Assembly (NCBI GenBank): GCA_026645935.1 | Contig: JAPKMP010000008.1 | Coordinates: 62,001 to 126,000 of the forward strand | Reading direction: 5' to 3' | DNA from: Candidatus Villigracilaceae bacterium | GTDB lineage: Bacteria > Chloroflexota > Anaerolineae > Anaerolineales > Villigracilaceae | Length of the DNA: 64,000 bases | In this document: piece by piece, positions 1 to 8,210 of the stretch | How the letters are laid out: every line of letters begins with the position of its first letter | Numbering within the stretch: the stretch's first letter is position 1 | Position numbers and translations under genes: made by a program | Notes under the pieces: generated by a model | What the model saw: the letters and a program-made list of their open reading frames with translations, nothing else | Database searches by the model: none | Told to the model about the DNA's origin: nothing

Positions 1-259
1 CGTTCGCACCGGAAAAGACCAATATGTCTTCAGGCTTGGTTGTCGAATACATTCCTGCGATCTCCGATCGCAAAGCGGGGCTGCCTAACGATTCAGTGTA
101 CCCCAGCCAATGCCTTTGGAATTTATCCGCCGCGCCATCTTCGAGGGCAAGCAACTCCGAAATCGACATGGATTCACAATCCGAGGAGCAAAGCAGGAAT
201 TCGGTGTTAAATTCGTATCTTGCGAAATAACGTTCGAGTTTGAAAGGGGAGAGTAGCAT
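1..259 (-). CDS. PLP-dependent aminotransferase class I/II, N-terminal part (runs off window)
   Basis: This is the first 86 codons of a gene that continues beyond the left edge. The translated N-terminus contains the stretch GYTESLGSPALRSEIAGMY followed by a DILVFSGAN segment, the typical substrate-domain start of fold-type I aminotransferases, where the chain enters the large PLP domain. The catalytic lysine would lie outside the window, so the substrate cannot be named. The ATG at 259 is preceded by AAAAGG about seven bases upstream, and an in-frame stop lies just upstream of that. It follows the DinB gene by 69 bp on the same strand and may be the last gene of a four-gene run that starts at 3232. 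Confidence 0.75.
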   Translation of the reverse strand, partial: MLLSPFKLERYFARYEFNTEFLLCSSDCESMSISELLALEDGAADKFQRHWLGYTESLGSPALRSEIAGMYSTTKPEDILVFSGAN

Positions 260-328
260 AATAACCTTTTCGACCGCAAAGGGTCATCAAGAGCACAAAG
301 CAAAACCCCAGCGACACTTTGTGACGAT

Positions 329-799
329 TTATTTCAAAGCCCGCTTCGCATCCCGATAATGAAGTTGATTGTGCAGGTATAACATCTTCACCATTTCGCG
401 AATGACCGTTTCGCCCAGGAATGGATGCCGCCCCTTGATCTCCAAATCCGAATCCTTCAGTCCGCTTACCCACTGCACAGACTCGGCGCGGGTTTGTTTG
501 TATTGTTCGATCAGTTCAGCAGGAGACAAATCTTTTGTTTTTTCCTGCTGCGCGGCGTTGTAGCGGTCGATGGAGAAATCAACCGAGGATCCTTCGCCCG
601 TGGTGCGAATGCGTTCGAAAAGTCGGATCAGTCCGCGCTCTGAGGTGACAAAATGCGAAAGCACATTGCGGATGCTCCACGTGGTCCCTTCGGTGTATAC
701 ATCAGCATTCCATTGAGCTTCGTTCAATCCTGCAAAGAATGCCGTCATGCGTTCGCCTTCGGTTTTAAGTTTTTCGGCAAGTTCTGGAATTTCAGACAT
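329..799 (-). CDS. DinB family putative metal-dependent protein
   Basis: 156-residue protein of the DinB/YfiT four-helix-bundle superfamily, whose members bind a divalent metal through three histidines and often act in thiol transfer or stress responses. A histidine in the LSHF segment near residue 47 and an HxxxH pair near the C-terminus (LHNQLHY) give the usual triad. The open frame extends 33 codons further upstream, but the ATG at 799 has a good GGAG site about six bases ahead and the family does not have the extension. It lies 34 bp after the GT-C gene on the same strand. The substrate is unknown. Confidence 0.8.
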   Translation of the reverse strand: MSEIPELAEKLKTEGERMTAFFAGLNEAQWNADVYTEGTTWSIRNVLSHFVTSERGLIRLFERIRTTGEGSSVDFSIDRYNAAQQEKTKDLSPAELIEQYKQTRAESVQWVSGLKDSDLEIKGRHPFLGETVIREMVKMLYLHNQLHYRDAKRALK

Positions 800-833
800 C
801 CGTTTCTCCTGATAATTTTTCCAACACCAAGGG

Positions 834-2462
834 TTATGGTCCGGGAAATTTTGCGTAATTGATCGAGCGTTTTCCCGTTGTCGGGTAGTAATAATCACGA
901 AACTCAGAAATGCGCTTCACCAAACGTTCGCTATCCTCGAAATCAGGGCGCACATAATAATAATGTGTATCGTACGGACTGTCGCCAAACACGGAGGCGA
1001 GAACATAACCGTTGTCTTCTGCGTACGTTTTGAGCAGAATGGTCATGCTGAACCAGCGCTGGGCAAGATTGGCTTCGGTCAACCGGGGCGGCACGAGCGG
1101 CGAATAATAATCATGGAACATGATGATATGCGGCTTGTTACTGTTGAGATATTCCGCAGTTAAACCATTATGGGCAATAAACTGGTCATTCAATCCCCAC
1201 GTATCGATCGCATCCCAGCCCGAATAATACGGGATCAAGCCCGCCTCGGTCGTTGCGATCAAATAGCCTTTGCCGCGGAAGTCGGACAGCATCTGCGCCA
1301 TCTCCAACCTTCCATCACGCTCGTAGGGTCGGTCACAGGATTGTTGATGCAAGGCGAGGAAGCAATTCTGGAACCATGAATAATAGACGATGCCTCCCGC
1401 AACGCTCATCAATGCGACGATGTACGCGGCTCTTTCCCGGGCTCGAATTTGATTCAGCGCTTCGAGCCTGGGATACCCGATCAGCGGAATCCACGACATC
1501 AGCGCAATGGGCACGATCGCATATTGAAATCGCGCGCCGTAGTTCATCTCGTCGGAGATCAAGCCGAACGCCGCCGCAAAGCCAAGGATGGGCACAAGAT
1601 ACGCGATGGCGGTTTTTGTCGTTTCCCTGGAACGGAAAGAAATGATGTAAGCAAGTGCCATCGGGAGGCACAATCGCAGGGCATTCAGCAGTGAAGAATT
1701 GAAGGTAGCCCAATCCCAGCCTTCCTCCCCCTTCTTGTAGAATGGATTGGGCAAGGGATAACCGAAATAGTCCCAACGCCAGAGGAAGTAAAAGCCGCCT
1801 AATGTGAGAAAAACCGCGCCAAAGACAAAAATAATGGAAAGAGAGTTATTCAGTCCGCGCATGAGGACGATGGAAAGCAAAATCAACGAGGCAAGGATGA
1901 CGCCTTCAGGACGGATCAATCCCATGACGAGACCGTTCAGGGCGAAAGCGAGGGAAAGCCACCAGCGGGGTTGCGGTTTTTTCATTAGAATCAAGCCCAA
2001 GGTCCAGGTGGAGGCGGCGGCGAGAGCAAAGAAAGGCGTCCCGAAGTAGGCGGATACATAGGAGAGTCCAGTTCCAACAGCAAAATAAAGTCCACTGATA
2101 AAAGACGCGGGAATACCGCCGTTATGGATGCGGCGATTTGTCCAATAGATGATGAGTACCGTAAGTAAATGAGAAGCGAAGCCAATGCCGCGCACGGACT
2201 GACCAACCGTGAGCCCGAGCTTGATCAAACCAGCCGACGCGGCCATAAAAAGAAAATCTGTGGCGCCGTCAACCGGTGGTTCACCAATATTCCAAACAAT
2301 GCCATGTCCGGCTGCGAGGTGCTGCGCATACCTCATAAGCATCGCTGCGTCTTCAAAAGGTGGAATGGCAAAATCGATGAAGTTGAACGCATAATAAACG
2401 ACGGAGACGAATAAAAGTACGGAGAAGATGATGTCTGGAAGGAGTTTTTTTTTGGGAGACAT
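834..2462 (-). CDS. GT-C type membrane glycosyltransferase-like protein
   Basis: 542-residue polytopic membrane protein with roughly ten hydrophobic segments in the first 380 residues and a soluble C-terminal part. The first extracytoplasmic loop carries FEDAAMLMRYAQHLAAGHG followed by NIGEPPVDGATDFLF. This matches the acidic-pair plus RYA-LA-G-G loop of GT-C enzymes related to mycobacterial arabinofuranosyltransferase AftB and ArnT, which use polyprenyl-phosphate sugars. One residue of the usual DD pair is E. The C-terminal domain (EAGLIPYYSG, DTWGLND) is also typical of this group. The sugar and acceptor cannot be told from sequence. A TTG at 2483 is an alternative start; neither start has a clear ribosome binding site. 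Confidence 0.7.
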   Translation of the reverse strand: MSPKKKLLPDIIFSVLLFVSVVYYAFNFIDFAIPPFEDAAMLMRYAQHLAAGHGIVWNIGEPPVDGATDFLFMAASAGLIKLGLTVGQSVRGIGFASHLLTVLIIYWTNRRIHNGGIPASFISGLYFAVGTGLSYVSAYFGTPFFALAAASTWTLGLILMKKPQPRWWLSLAFALNGLVMGLIRPEGVILASLILLSIVLMRGLNNSLSIIFVFGAVFLTLGGFYFLWRWDYFGYPLPNPFYKKGEEGWDWATFNSSLLNALRLCLPMALAYIISFRSRETTKTAIAYLVPILGFAAAFGLISDEMNYGARFQYAIVPIALMSWIPLIGYPRLEALNQIRARERAAYIVALMSVAGGIVYYSWFQNCFLALHQQSCDRPYERDGRLEMAQMLSDFRGKGYLIATTEAGLIPYYSGWDAIDTWGLNDQFIAHNGLTAEYLNSNKPHIIMFHDYYSPLVPPRLTEANLAQRWFSMTILLKTYAEDNGYVLASVFGDSPYDTHYYYVRPDFEDSERLVKRISEFRDYYYPTTGKRSINYAKFPGP

Positions 2463-2515
2463 TGGGGATTGGCGAATAGTCAATGGAGATCGCGGATGGA
2501 TTTGTTTTTTGATCG

Positions 2516-3232
2516 TTAGATCAATGAATAACCGCCGTCGACGACGATGGTTTGACCGGTAATATACTCGTTCTTTATGAGAAATTCGAGTGCCGATGTG
2601 ATCTCATCCAGCGTGGCAGCCCGTTTTAAAGGAAGCCTTTTCACCAAAAGTTCCCATTGCTCAGGGGTGACGAACCCGCCAGGAAGGACAAGCCCAGGCG
2701 CAATGGCGTTGACGCGAACCTTCGGCGCAAAGGCGCGCGCAAGGGTTTTTGTTAGCGACTCCAACCCCGCCTTGCTGACGGAGTAGGATGGGTATCGAGT
2801 CCACGGTTTTTGGGCGCCAACATCCGAAATATTTACGATCAATCCGCCGTCTTTCATGCGTTTGACAGCATGCCGGGCGATCAGGAATGGCGCACGAAGG
2901 TTTAGGTCCAGGGCGGCGTTCCATTCCTGCAATTCAAGATCGAGCGGGCTCCCCACAGGCATTACCGCAGCCGAATTTACCACAACCTTCAAAGGAGCGT
3001 GAAATTCATCCACCAGTGAATAAAGAAAATCGATTTTTTCGGGCAGAGTCAAATCGGCGCGAATCGGAAGACAGTCCACGCCCAAAGATCGAATTTCATC
3101 GACGGTCTGTTCCGCTTCAACCACAGACCCGCGATAATGCAGTGCAATCGAATATCCCATACGGGCAAGAGTCATCGCAAAGGCTTTGCCGAGGCGGTGA
3201 GCGGAACCGGTCACTAGGGCAAGTGAAGACAT
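2516..3232 (-). CDS. SDR family oxidoreductase (pteridine-reductase/FabG-like)
   Basis: 238-residue classical short-chain dehydrogenase. The cofactor motif at the N-terminus is TGSAHRLG; an arginine in this position is typical of pteridine-reductase-like SDRs that use NADPH. The structural motif is NSAAVM, the catalytic serine sits in NISDVG, the catalytic pair is YSVSK, and the C-terminus ends VDGGYSLI. Length is normal for the family. Reduction of a pterin or of an acyl ketone are both possible, and the genome context does not decide. The ATG lies only six bases after a TACAAT box, so the message may be leaderless. Confidence 0.85.
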   Translation of the reverse strand: MSSLALVTGSAHRLGKAFAMTLARMGYSIALHYRGSVVEAEQTVDEIRSLGVDCLPIRADLTLPEKIDFLYSLVDEFHAPLKVVVNSAAVMPVGSPLDLELQEWNAALDLNLRAPFLIARHAVKRMKDGGLIVNISDVGAQKPWTRYPSYSVSKAGLESLTKTLARAFAPKVRVNAIAPGLVLPGGFVTPEQWELLVKRLPLKRAATLDEITSALEFLIKNEYITGQTIVVDGGYSLI

Positions 3233-3238
3233 GAGTAA

Positions 3239-3244
3239 ATTGTA
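3239..3244 (-). promoter_or_regulatory. Putative -10 box for the SDR gene (leaderless arrangement)
   Basis: TACAAT on the minus strand ends six bases before the ATG at 3232, and there is no Shine-Dalgarno sequence between them. No good -35 element is visible at the usual spacing, so the call rests on the -10 box and its position. Confidence 0.35.
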
Positions 3245-3309
3245 ACGGAATTTTCATCCTTTACCCATTGAGGTTTCCAGTATCATTGCTCATCTTAAAA
3301 GGAGCGTAT

Positions 3310-3972
3310 ATGGAAAACCAACAAGTTACCCAATCTCAAACACCATCAGGTTCGAAGCGCGGCTGGCTGATTGCAGGTGTACTTATCCTGGCATGCTGCT
3401 GCCTGACAGTAATAAGCGCCGGGGCGGCCGGTGTATTTTTTACCCTTTCGCCATCAGCTGTTGAAATATCGGGTCTTTCCGCCCCAAGCATGAATGCGCT
3501 GGTGACTGCGCAAGACTTGAACACCCTATCCGCGCCGATTTTCATCATCAAGTGGGAACTGGTTGGCGAAACGCCCGGCGAGCATCGAATCTGCCGGGAG
3601 TTCACAGGGGTAAGCGAGAGCGCCACACCTAATGTCCACTTGAATTGTATCTATAACGCAGCCCCCGGCTCGACCTTCGACGGTATCATTGAGTCGTTTT
3701 TTCAAAGCGGGCAACTCTATGCAGACGAACAAGCCGTTCCGTCCAGATTAAGTATCCCCTATGAGCATGCCATCTACGTGGGCACTCATCCCAATGCACA
3801 TGTTCTGATCGACCTGCTGGTACTCAAAGACGGGCGCTTGTACTGGTCGAGTGTCACTATGATGAGACCCGCAGGCGCTGAGCCGATCGCCACTTATCAG
3901 GAGTATTACGAAGGATCAGTGGATGTATTCCTGTATGAGGTCATTAAACTCAATATGAGCAAAATGCCTTAA
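3310..3972 (+). CDS. Membrane-anchored protein of unknown function
   Basis: 220 residues that I do not recognise as a family. A short polar N-terminus (about 20 residues, Gln/Thr/Ser-rich) is followed by one strong transmembrane segment (about residues 22-45) that includes a triple cysteine, and then by an exported soluble domain of about 170 residues. Two cysteines in that domain (ICREF and LNCIY) could form a disulfide. The start is the ATG preceded by AAAGGAG; an in-frame TTG further upstream is less likely. It is followed by a hairpin and by tRNA-Arg. The gene stands alone, transcribed away from the SDR gene. Confidence 0.7.
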   Translation: MENQQVTQSQTPSGSKRGWLIAGVLILACCCLTVISAGAAGVFFTLSPSAVEISGLSAPSMNALVTAQDLNTLSAPIFIIKWELVGETPGEHRICREFTGVSESATPNVHLNCIYNAAPGSTFDGIIESFFQSGQLYADEQAVPSRLSIPYEHAIYVGTHPNAHVLIDLLVLKDGRLYWSSVTMMRPAGAEPIATYQEYYEGSVDVFLYEVIKLNMSKMP

Positions 3973-3984
3973 CTATATAAAATT

Positions 3985-4017
3985 CCCGGAGAGGCTGAAG
4001 GTCCAAGCCTCTCCGGG
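3985..4017. terminator. Strong inverted repeat after the 3310-3972 gene
   Basis: Perfect 12-bp stem (CCCGGAGAGGCT with AGCCTCTCCGGG) around a nine-base loop, starting 12 bases after the stop codon. There is no T-run after it, so termination is inferred from stem strength and position. The repeat overlaps the region where a -35 element for the tRNA would be expected. Confidence 0.6.
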
Positions 4018-4026
4018 AGAATCAGG

Positions 4027-4032
4027 TATAAT
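4027..4032 (+). promoter_or_regulatory. -10 box of the tRNA-Arg promoter
   Basis: A perfect TATAAT lies nine bases before the first base of the tRNA, the usual distance for initiation just upstream of the mature 5' end. The -35 region is taken up by the preceding hairpin and no consensus hexamer is visible. Confidence 0.55.
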
Positions 4033-4041
4033 CGCGGCCAC

Positions 4042-4114
4042 GCCCCAGTAGCTCAATGGATAGAGCGGCTGACTTCGGATCAGTAGGTTGTGGGTTCGAC
4101 TCCTGCCTGGGGCG
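4042..4114 (+). tRNA. tRNA-Arg (anticodon TCG)
   Basis: 73-base tRNA with all four arms readable. The acceptor stem GCCCCAG pairs with CTGGGGC, the D-arm is GCTC/GAGC, and the anticodon stem GCTGA/TCAGT encloses loop CTTCGGA with anticodon TCG. The T-arm contains TTCGACT, and the discriminator base is G. CCA is not encoded. It reads CGN arginine codons. The 3' end is partly duplicated about 65 bases downstream. Confidence 0.95.
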
Positions 4115-4123
4115 CCTGTTGTT
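4095..4123 (+). repeat. Direct repeat copy 1 (tRNA-Arg 3' end plus flank)
   Basis: Copy 1 of a short direct repeat. It starts at the T-loop TTCGACTCC of tRNA-Arg and runs nine bases past the tRNA 3' end into CCTGTTGTT. It matches 4160-4186 except for one substitution and a two-base-shorter G tract. tRNA 3' ends are common attB sites for site-specific integrases. Confidence 0.6.
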
Positions 4124-4159
4124 TAATCAGCGGTTGGCTCCATAAGGTGATGAGATGGA

Positions 4160-4186
4160 TTCGGCTCCTGCCTTGCGCCTGTTGTT
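4160..4186 (+). repeat. Direct repeat copy 2, degraded tRNA-Arg 3' end (candidate att scar)
   Basis: TTCGGCTCCTGCC, then TTGCGCCTGTTGTT, repeats the tRNA-Arg 3' end and the bases after it. It has lost the ability to form the tRNA acceptor stem. It sits at the left edge of the AT-richer glycan region. No integrase gene is seen in the window, so integration is inferred, and a simple tandem duplication is the alternative. Confidence 0.5.
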
Positions 4187-4324
4187 AAACCCATCAGGGG
4201 ACGTAATCCTTATTCCTGCACGTCGTCACGTCTTCAGCCAGCTACGCACGCCCGACATGCACTGCAAGTGATAATCCAAATTCCCGGTCCGAGTAAATAA
4301 GAATTGACTACCCAAGAAACACAA

Positions 4325-5230
4325 CTAAAGCAGGCGTTCATCAATCATATCCAAAATTTTGGCGTCTTTGCGAATATCGAATTTTCTTCCAAAAAGACAT
4401 TCGCTGGACGCAATCCCTTCAAAATTCCCGGTTGTCAGGATATCCGGGTGACCTTCACCCCCTTTTACTTCATCCCACAGAATATATCGCAAGTCTTTAT
4501 TGACGGTATTATTTTTGTACTCAGAGTTCATCAAAACCGTTTGAAAGTAGGTCTCGCCAGAATGGTACGTTTTTTTCAGGAACTCGATAAGAATTCGCCC
4601 GTTTTCTGAATGAGCCTGCTGGTGAAGATACTCAACGCAATCCCTTGTCAGGGTCCACCAAAAGGACCCTTTGTGGAGCAATAATCCGTTAGGCAGAGGT
4701 GGTCGTTTAGGTACAAAAGGGGAAATCAATACGTCCAGTAAGGCGGTCAACAGCTTGTTTCGCCCGCCTCGATGAGGATACCAAAAATGTCGGCTTCCTA
4801 CCCAGAAATGGTGCGGTACAATTCTATGTAAGTAATCACCTTCTTTTTCGGTAAAAGGAATATATTCAACAAGCTGCCTACCTTTATATTTCTCCAAGGT
4901 CTGGCAAATCACCTCATGCGACTTAAGGGGGTAGCACTGCCCGCTAAGGAGGAAAGCGTAATCGTATTCTAGTTTTTCCTTAGTAATGGTATCTATTGCA
5001 TTCAAAGCGGCCTGCACAACACCAAAATCACCCCATCTAACAACTGTGCGTTTGGCAAAATAACAGTTGGGCTGATCCTTCAATGCCGAAAAAATCTCCA
5101 TAAAATATCTGGGATCGCTGGTTGTCGATATGTGGATAACAAAACTTACTCCCTCCTTGTTGAGTCGGTTAATAAGACGAAGGGTTTGCTCTTGGTTCGT
5201 GTGAGCCAGAATAATGTAGACGATTCTCAT
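4325..5230 (-). CDS. Beta-1,6-N-acetylglucosaminyltransferase-like GT14 (Branch domain)
   Basis: 301-residue protein of the GT14 / core-2 I-branching family. The N-terminus MRIVYIILAH starts a Rossmann-like domain, and LLSGQCYPLKS near residue 95 is the conserved signature of this family. FWWTLTRDCVEYL and the ETYFQTVLMNS segment further on match the acceptor half. It probably adds a sugar, often GlcNAc or xylose in this family, to a surface glycan; GT14 enzymes need no DXD metal motif. It is the last gene of the minus-strand operon that starts at 10496. A paralogue lies at 10952-11884 on the other strand. Confidence 0.85.
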   Translation of the reverse strand: MRIVYIILAHTNQEQTLRLINRLNKEGVSFVIHISTTSDPRYFMEIFSALKDQPNCYFAKRTVVRWGDFGVVQAALNAIDTITKEKLEYDYAFLLSGQCYPLKSHEVICQTLEKYKGRQLVEYIPFTEKEGDYLHRIVPHHFWVGSRHFWYPHRGGRNKLLTALLDVLISPFVPKRPPLPNGLLLHKGSFWWTLTRDCVEYLHQQAHSENGRILIEFLKKTYHSGETYFQTVLMNSEYKNNTVNKDLRYILWDEVKGGEGHPDILTTGNFEGIASSECLFGRKFDIRKDAKILDMIDERLL

Positions 5231-5245
5231 GGATAAGGCATCCTT

Positions 5246-5899
5246 TTATAGAGCAATCTTATATGCATAAAATCCCTCGGCATATTTCCCCGGACTCCTG
5301 GCTTCCATGCCGCGAAGCCTCATTAGGCCTTTGAACACGTCGTCATTAAACCAATGCCTCTCCCGCTGAGAGACAAAGACCTCGCGTAAAAAATGCATCT
5401 TCTTTGACGCCATTGCCTCATCAAGACAAACATAATAATTCGGTCGACCGAGATCCCCATCATATTTCGGGATTTCATATTCTAAAATCAAATGGTCCCT
5501 GAAGGTGTTCCAAGTCAACTCTTCGATCAATCGGTGATCCTGATGCCGATCATTCCGATAATGAGTAAAGATCAGGTCGGGTGAGACCTGATTTTTCAAT
5601 TCTTCAAAAAAATCCTTAATCACGGCGCCGTTGTAGGGGTAATACCCATCGCGGAAGCCTTTGATAAAAATCTGCTTCTCCACCGCCCCGGACAGGAAAA
5701 GATCGGCGCTCTTCCGAGCCTCCTCTGCCCTGGGACCATCTGCCCCGAAAACAACCCAAAATACACGCAATTGAGGGAATTCGTCGATTAGCCGAAGAAT
5801 TGTTCCACCACATCCAATTTCAATGTCGTCGCTATGCGCTCCTAGAAAAAGGATACTGAATGGAAGCGCTTTCGGTTTATCGAAAATAGTCCTGAGCAT
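5246..5899 (-). CDS. PIG-L family deacetylase
   Basis: 217-residue LmbE/PIG-L-like zinc deacetylase. The metal motif AHSDDIEIGCGGT near the N-terminus corresponds to the family AHPDDE motif with P to S and E to I changes, keeping the two aspartates and the first histidine. The second metal segment is HYRNDRHQDH near residue 120. Family members remove N-acetyl groups from GlcNAc-containing substrates such as GlcNAc-PI, mycothiol precursors and bacillithiol precursors. Between a nucleotidyltransferase and a GT14 gene, it probably acts on a sugar nucleotide or nascent glycan. An upstream TTG at 5917 is an alternative start. Confidence 0.85.
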   Translation of the reverse strand: MLRTIFDKPKALPFSILFLGAHSDDIEIGCGGTILRLIDEFPQLRVFWVVFGADGPRAEEARKSADLFLSGAVEKQIFIKGFRDGYYPYNGAVIKDFFEELKNQVSPDLIFTHYRNDRHQDHRLIEELTWNTFRDHLILEYEIPKYDGDLGRPNYYVCLDEAMASKKMHFLREVFVSQRERHWFNDDVFKGLMRLRGMEARSPGKYAEGFYAYKIAL

Positions 5900-5934
5900 A
5901 ATCTTCTTTGTTTGCAAAAGGCGATCGGTACCCG

Positions 5935-6774
5935 CTAGCGATCGCTTCTCCGTCTGCCGCCTGAAGGATAGATAATATCCGCTTGTCGATGATTAAGGAC
6001 ATCATTCCATACCATCCAGGGCGTGATACCGTTCTGGTACATGTCATCAAAAGCCTTCTTATCCTTCATTGTATCAATACAGCCCCAAAAACCCCGGTTT
6101 TTGTAACCGATAATTTGACTGTTATCAATTAGACGGAAAAAAGGTTCTGTCTCAAGTATCCCGTCCCCTTCCATAAAGTTGAATACTTCTTTCTTGAACG
6201 CAAAAAAACCGCCGTTAATCCAAAGGTCCGAGTCTGCAATCGGGATTATATCCTTGACACTGTCATCGGCGTTGAACCTCACGGCATGAAACGACTGAGG
6301 CGGCTTTACGCAAAGGAAGCTCGCAACTTTATTCTTTTGGCGGAAGTTTTCCAAATAGGCGTTGAGATCAAGATCAGAGAGACCGTCAGCATAGTTCGCC
6401 AAAAAGACATCCTCCCCTTCCAGGAGATCTTTGACCGCCAACAACCGCTGACCCACATTCGTATTCAGACCGGTTTCCACAAATGAGATCGTCCAATCCT
6501 CAATATCGTGATTGAAAAGGCGAATGTCCCTGCCTCCTTTCCCGTAAACAAAATCGTTTGACATACATTCGTTATAATCAAGAAAAAATCTCTTGATAAC
6601 GTTGCCCTTATAACCGAGGCAGAGAATAAAATCCTTATGACCATAGTGGGCATAATAGCGCATAAGGTGCCAGATCAATGGGCGATAGCCGATCTCGATC
6701 ATCGGCTTCGGAACCGTCTCCGTATACACTCCCAGCCGGGTTCCCAACCCTCCGCAAAACAATACGACCTTCAT
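5935..6774 (-). CDS. Sugar-1-phosphate nucleotidyltransferase (glucose-1-phosphate cytidylyltransferase-like)
   Basis: 279-residue nucleotidyltransferase. The signature FCGGLGTRLG is at residues 6-15, followed by the conserved lysine in PKPMIEIG. The metal-binding aspartate lies in NYADGLSDLDL. The length and the GYKGNVIKRFF, YGKGGRDI and WINGGFF segments resemble RfbF/DdhA, which make CDP-glucose from CTP and glucose-1-phosphate; other nucleotide or sugar choices cannot be excluded. The matching CDP-glucose 4,6-dehydratase is not obvious in the window. The ATG at 6774 has GGAGG six bases ahead, better than the TTG two codons upstream. Confidence 0.8.
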   Translation of the reverse strand: MKVVLFCGGLGTRLGVYTETVPKPMIEIGYRPLIWHLMRYYAHYGHKDFILCLGYKGNVIKRFFLDYNECMSNDFVYGKGGRDIRLFNHDIEDWTISFVETGLNTNVGQRLLAVKDLLEGEDVFLANYADGLSDLDLNAYLENFRQKNKVASFLCVKPPQSFHAVRFNADDSVKDIIPIADSDLWINGGFFAFKKEVFNFMEGDGILETEPFFRLIDNSQIIGYKNRGFWGCIDTMKDKKAFDDMYQNGITPWMVWNDVLNHRQADIIYPSGGRRRSDR

Positions 6775-6898
6775 CTCCAACCTCCAAGTATCTGTTTATC
6801 GAACCCAGAAGAATATCCTTTGACAGCGGGATCATGCCTTAGAAGGGATTTAACCGATAAACCATTCATCATGTCATCCTATCTCTCTTTGAAGCGTA

Positions 6899-8203
6899 TC
6901 AGGCGTGCTTCAGATTTGCTTCCGTTAATAGTCCGTGACCAGCCAATTTCGACGTAGCCTCATTAATGTAGGAGAAGGGTAAGCCCGAACGTTCCGCAAT
7001 ATCCAAAAGTGAAAAGTTGCCGTCTGAAAAATTCAGCACCCACAGCAGGGCGAGCTCATAGAGATTCGCATCCCTTTTACCTCCGAACATACTATATAAC
7101 CCTCTCCTCCCCAATTGAGGTTCGCATTTGGGGTTGGTATTCAGGTATTTTTTGTTATGCTCGACAACATCGATCACCGCCATGTATTTCGAATAGGAAT
7201 CGGCCAGGCTGTCTGCCTTAACGAAATCCAAATTATCGGCGGAGGTATGGTACTCAGGGAAGCGCCCATGAGGGGTACGCGAGAGGCTCCCCATGGGCAG
7301 ATTGAAACCGGGAGAGCTGTATTGGCGTTCGTCATAACCGTAGGGTGAAAATTCGAGGATACCGTAATCCTGCCCGGAATGCTTCAATACATGCTCTACA
7401 GTTTTATCAATCTCGGCATCGCCTCGCCGAGTCTTCTTGTAGTGCATTTTTCCCGGGTCACCCACACATGCGACTACTAGACCGTGTTTTATTTTTGATA
7501 GCTTTTCTTCATTGCGGCCGAGCCATGTTATGGAACCTATTGTGCTGGGAATGAATAAAAAGCGATAAGAATATCTGAGCTGCATTTTGGTCAGCACCTT
7601 GGCAAGATAGGTAGTCAGGACCAAACCAGAAAGATTATCGTTGCAAAGGGAGGGGTGGCAGGTGTGTGTGGAAATCAGGAATTCGTTATCCTCTTCCCCT
7701 TGAAGGAAGTACTCGCCATAGGTAAGGTATCCGTCTTCGAGGGATGAATCAATAAAAACATCGTATTCTGCATCCATCAGGCTTTTCAGTTGACGGTGGG
7801 CTAGACAAAACCCCCATTCCTCCCTGTAATATGAGTTTCGATGAGGCACCCAGTCTTCGTGTTCTGGTAATGAAAATAGATGTTCCTTTAACTCTGTCAA
7901 CTTCACTTTCCGGTTGATGGGTGTGCTGTAATTTAGAACATGCAGATTTAAGTTTTGAAAATCGACAATCTTTTCGCCTTTGGCGTTCTTGATGTAGGCA
8001 TCGCGGATGTTCCATTCCTTCGGGACAACCCAGTCGAAAACGTGCGTGCCAGAGGGTACTTCATACACATTTAGGGGAATATGCTTTGCCAATATTTGCA
8101 GAGTCTCCCGCACACCATCCCCGGTAATGCTTCTGCAAATCGGGTAAAGTTCTTCCATGAGTTGATACATTTCCGTACCGATAGAATTAAAACGATTAAC
8201 CAT
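6899..8203 (-). CDS. DUF4910 aminopeptidase-like protein
   Basis: 434 residues matching DUF4910 proteins, which have an M28-like zinc peptidase fold plus a C-terminal winged helix. The likely metal site includes HTCHPSLCNDNLSG, with a second cluster near YHTSADNLDF. The segment FIPSTIGSITWL is typical of the family. The last 60 residues (DIAERSGLPFSYINEA) look like a winged helix. The function of the family is not established. In this operon it sits between a C-methyltransferase and a nucleotidyltransferase, so cleavage of an amide on a modified sugar is more likely than general proteolysis; that is inference. The ATG at 8203 lies just after the stop of the upstream gene. Confidence 0.8.
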   Translation of the reverse strand: MVNRFNSIGTEMYQLMEELYPICRSITGDGVRETLQILAKHIPLNVYEVPSGTHVFDWVVPKEWNIRDAYIKNAKGEKIVDFQNLNLHVLNYSTPINRKVKLTELKEHLFSLPEHEDWVPHRNSYYREEWGFCLAHRQLKSLMDAEYDVFIDSSLEDGYLTYGEYFLQGEEDNEFLISTHTCHPSLCNDNLSGLVLTTYLAKVLTKMQLRYSYRFLFIPSTIGSITWLGRNEEKLSKIKHGLVVACVGDPGKMHYKKTRRGDAEIDKTVEHVLKHSGQDYGILEFSPYGYDERQYSSPGFNLPMGSLSRTPHGRFPEYHTSADNLDFVKADSLADSYSKYMAVIDVVEHNKKYLNTNPKCEPQLGRRGLYSMFGGKRDANLYELALLWVLNFSDGNFSLLDIAERSGLPFSYINEATSKLAGHGLLTEANLKHA

Positions 8204-8210
8204 TTTGAAA

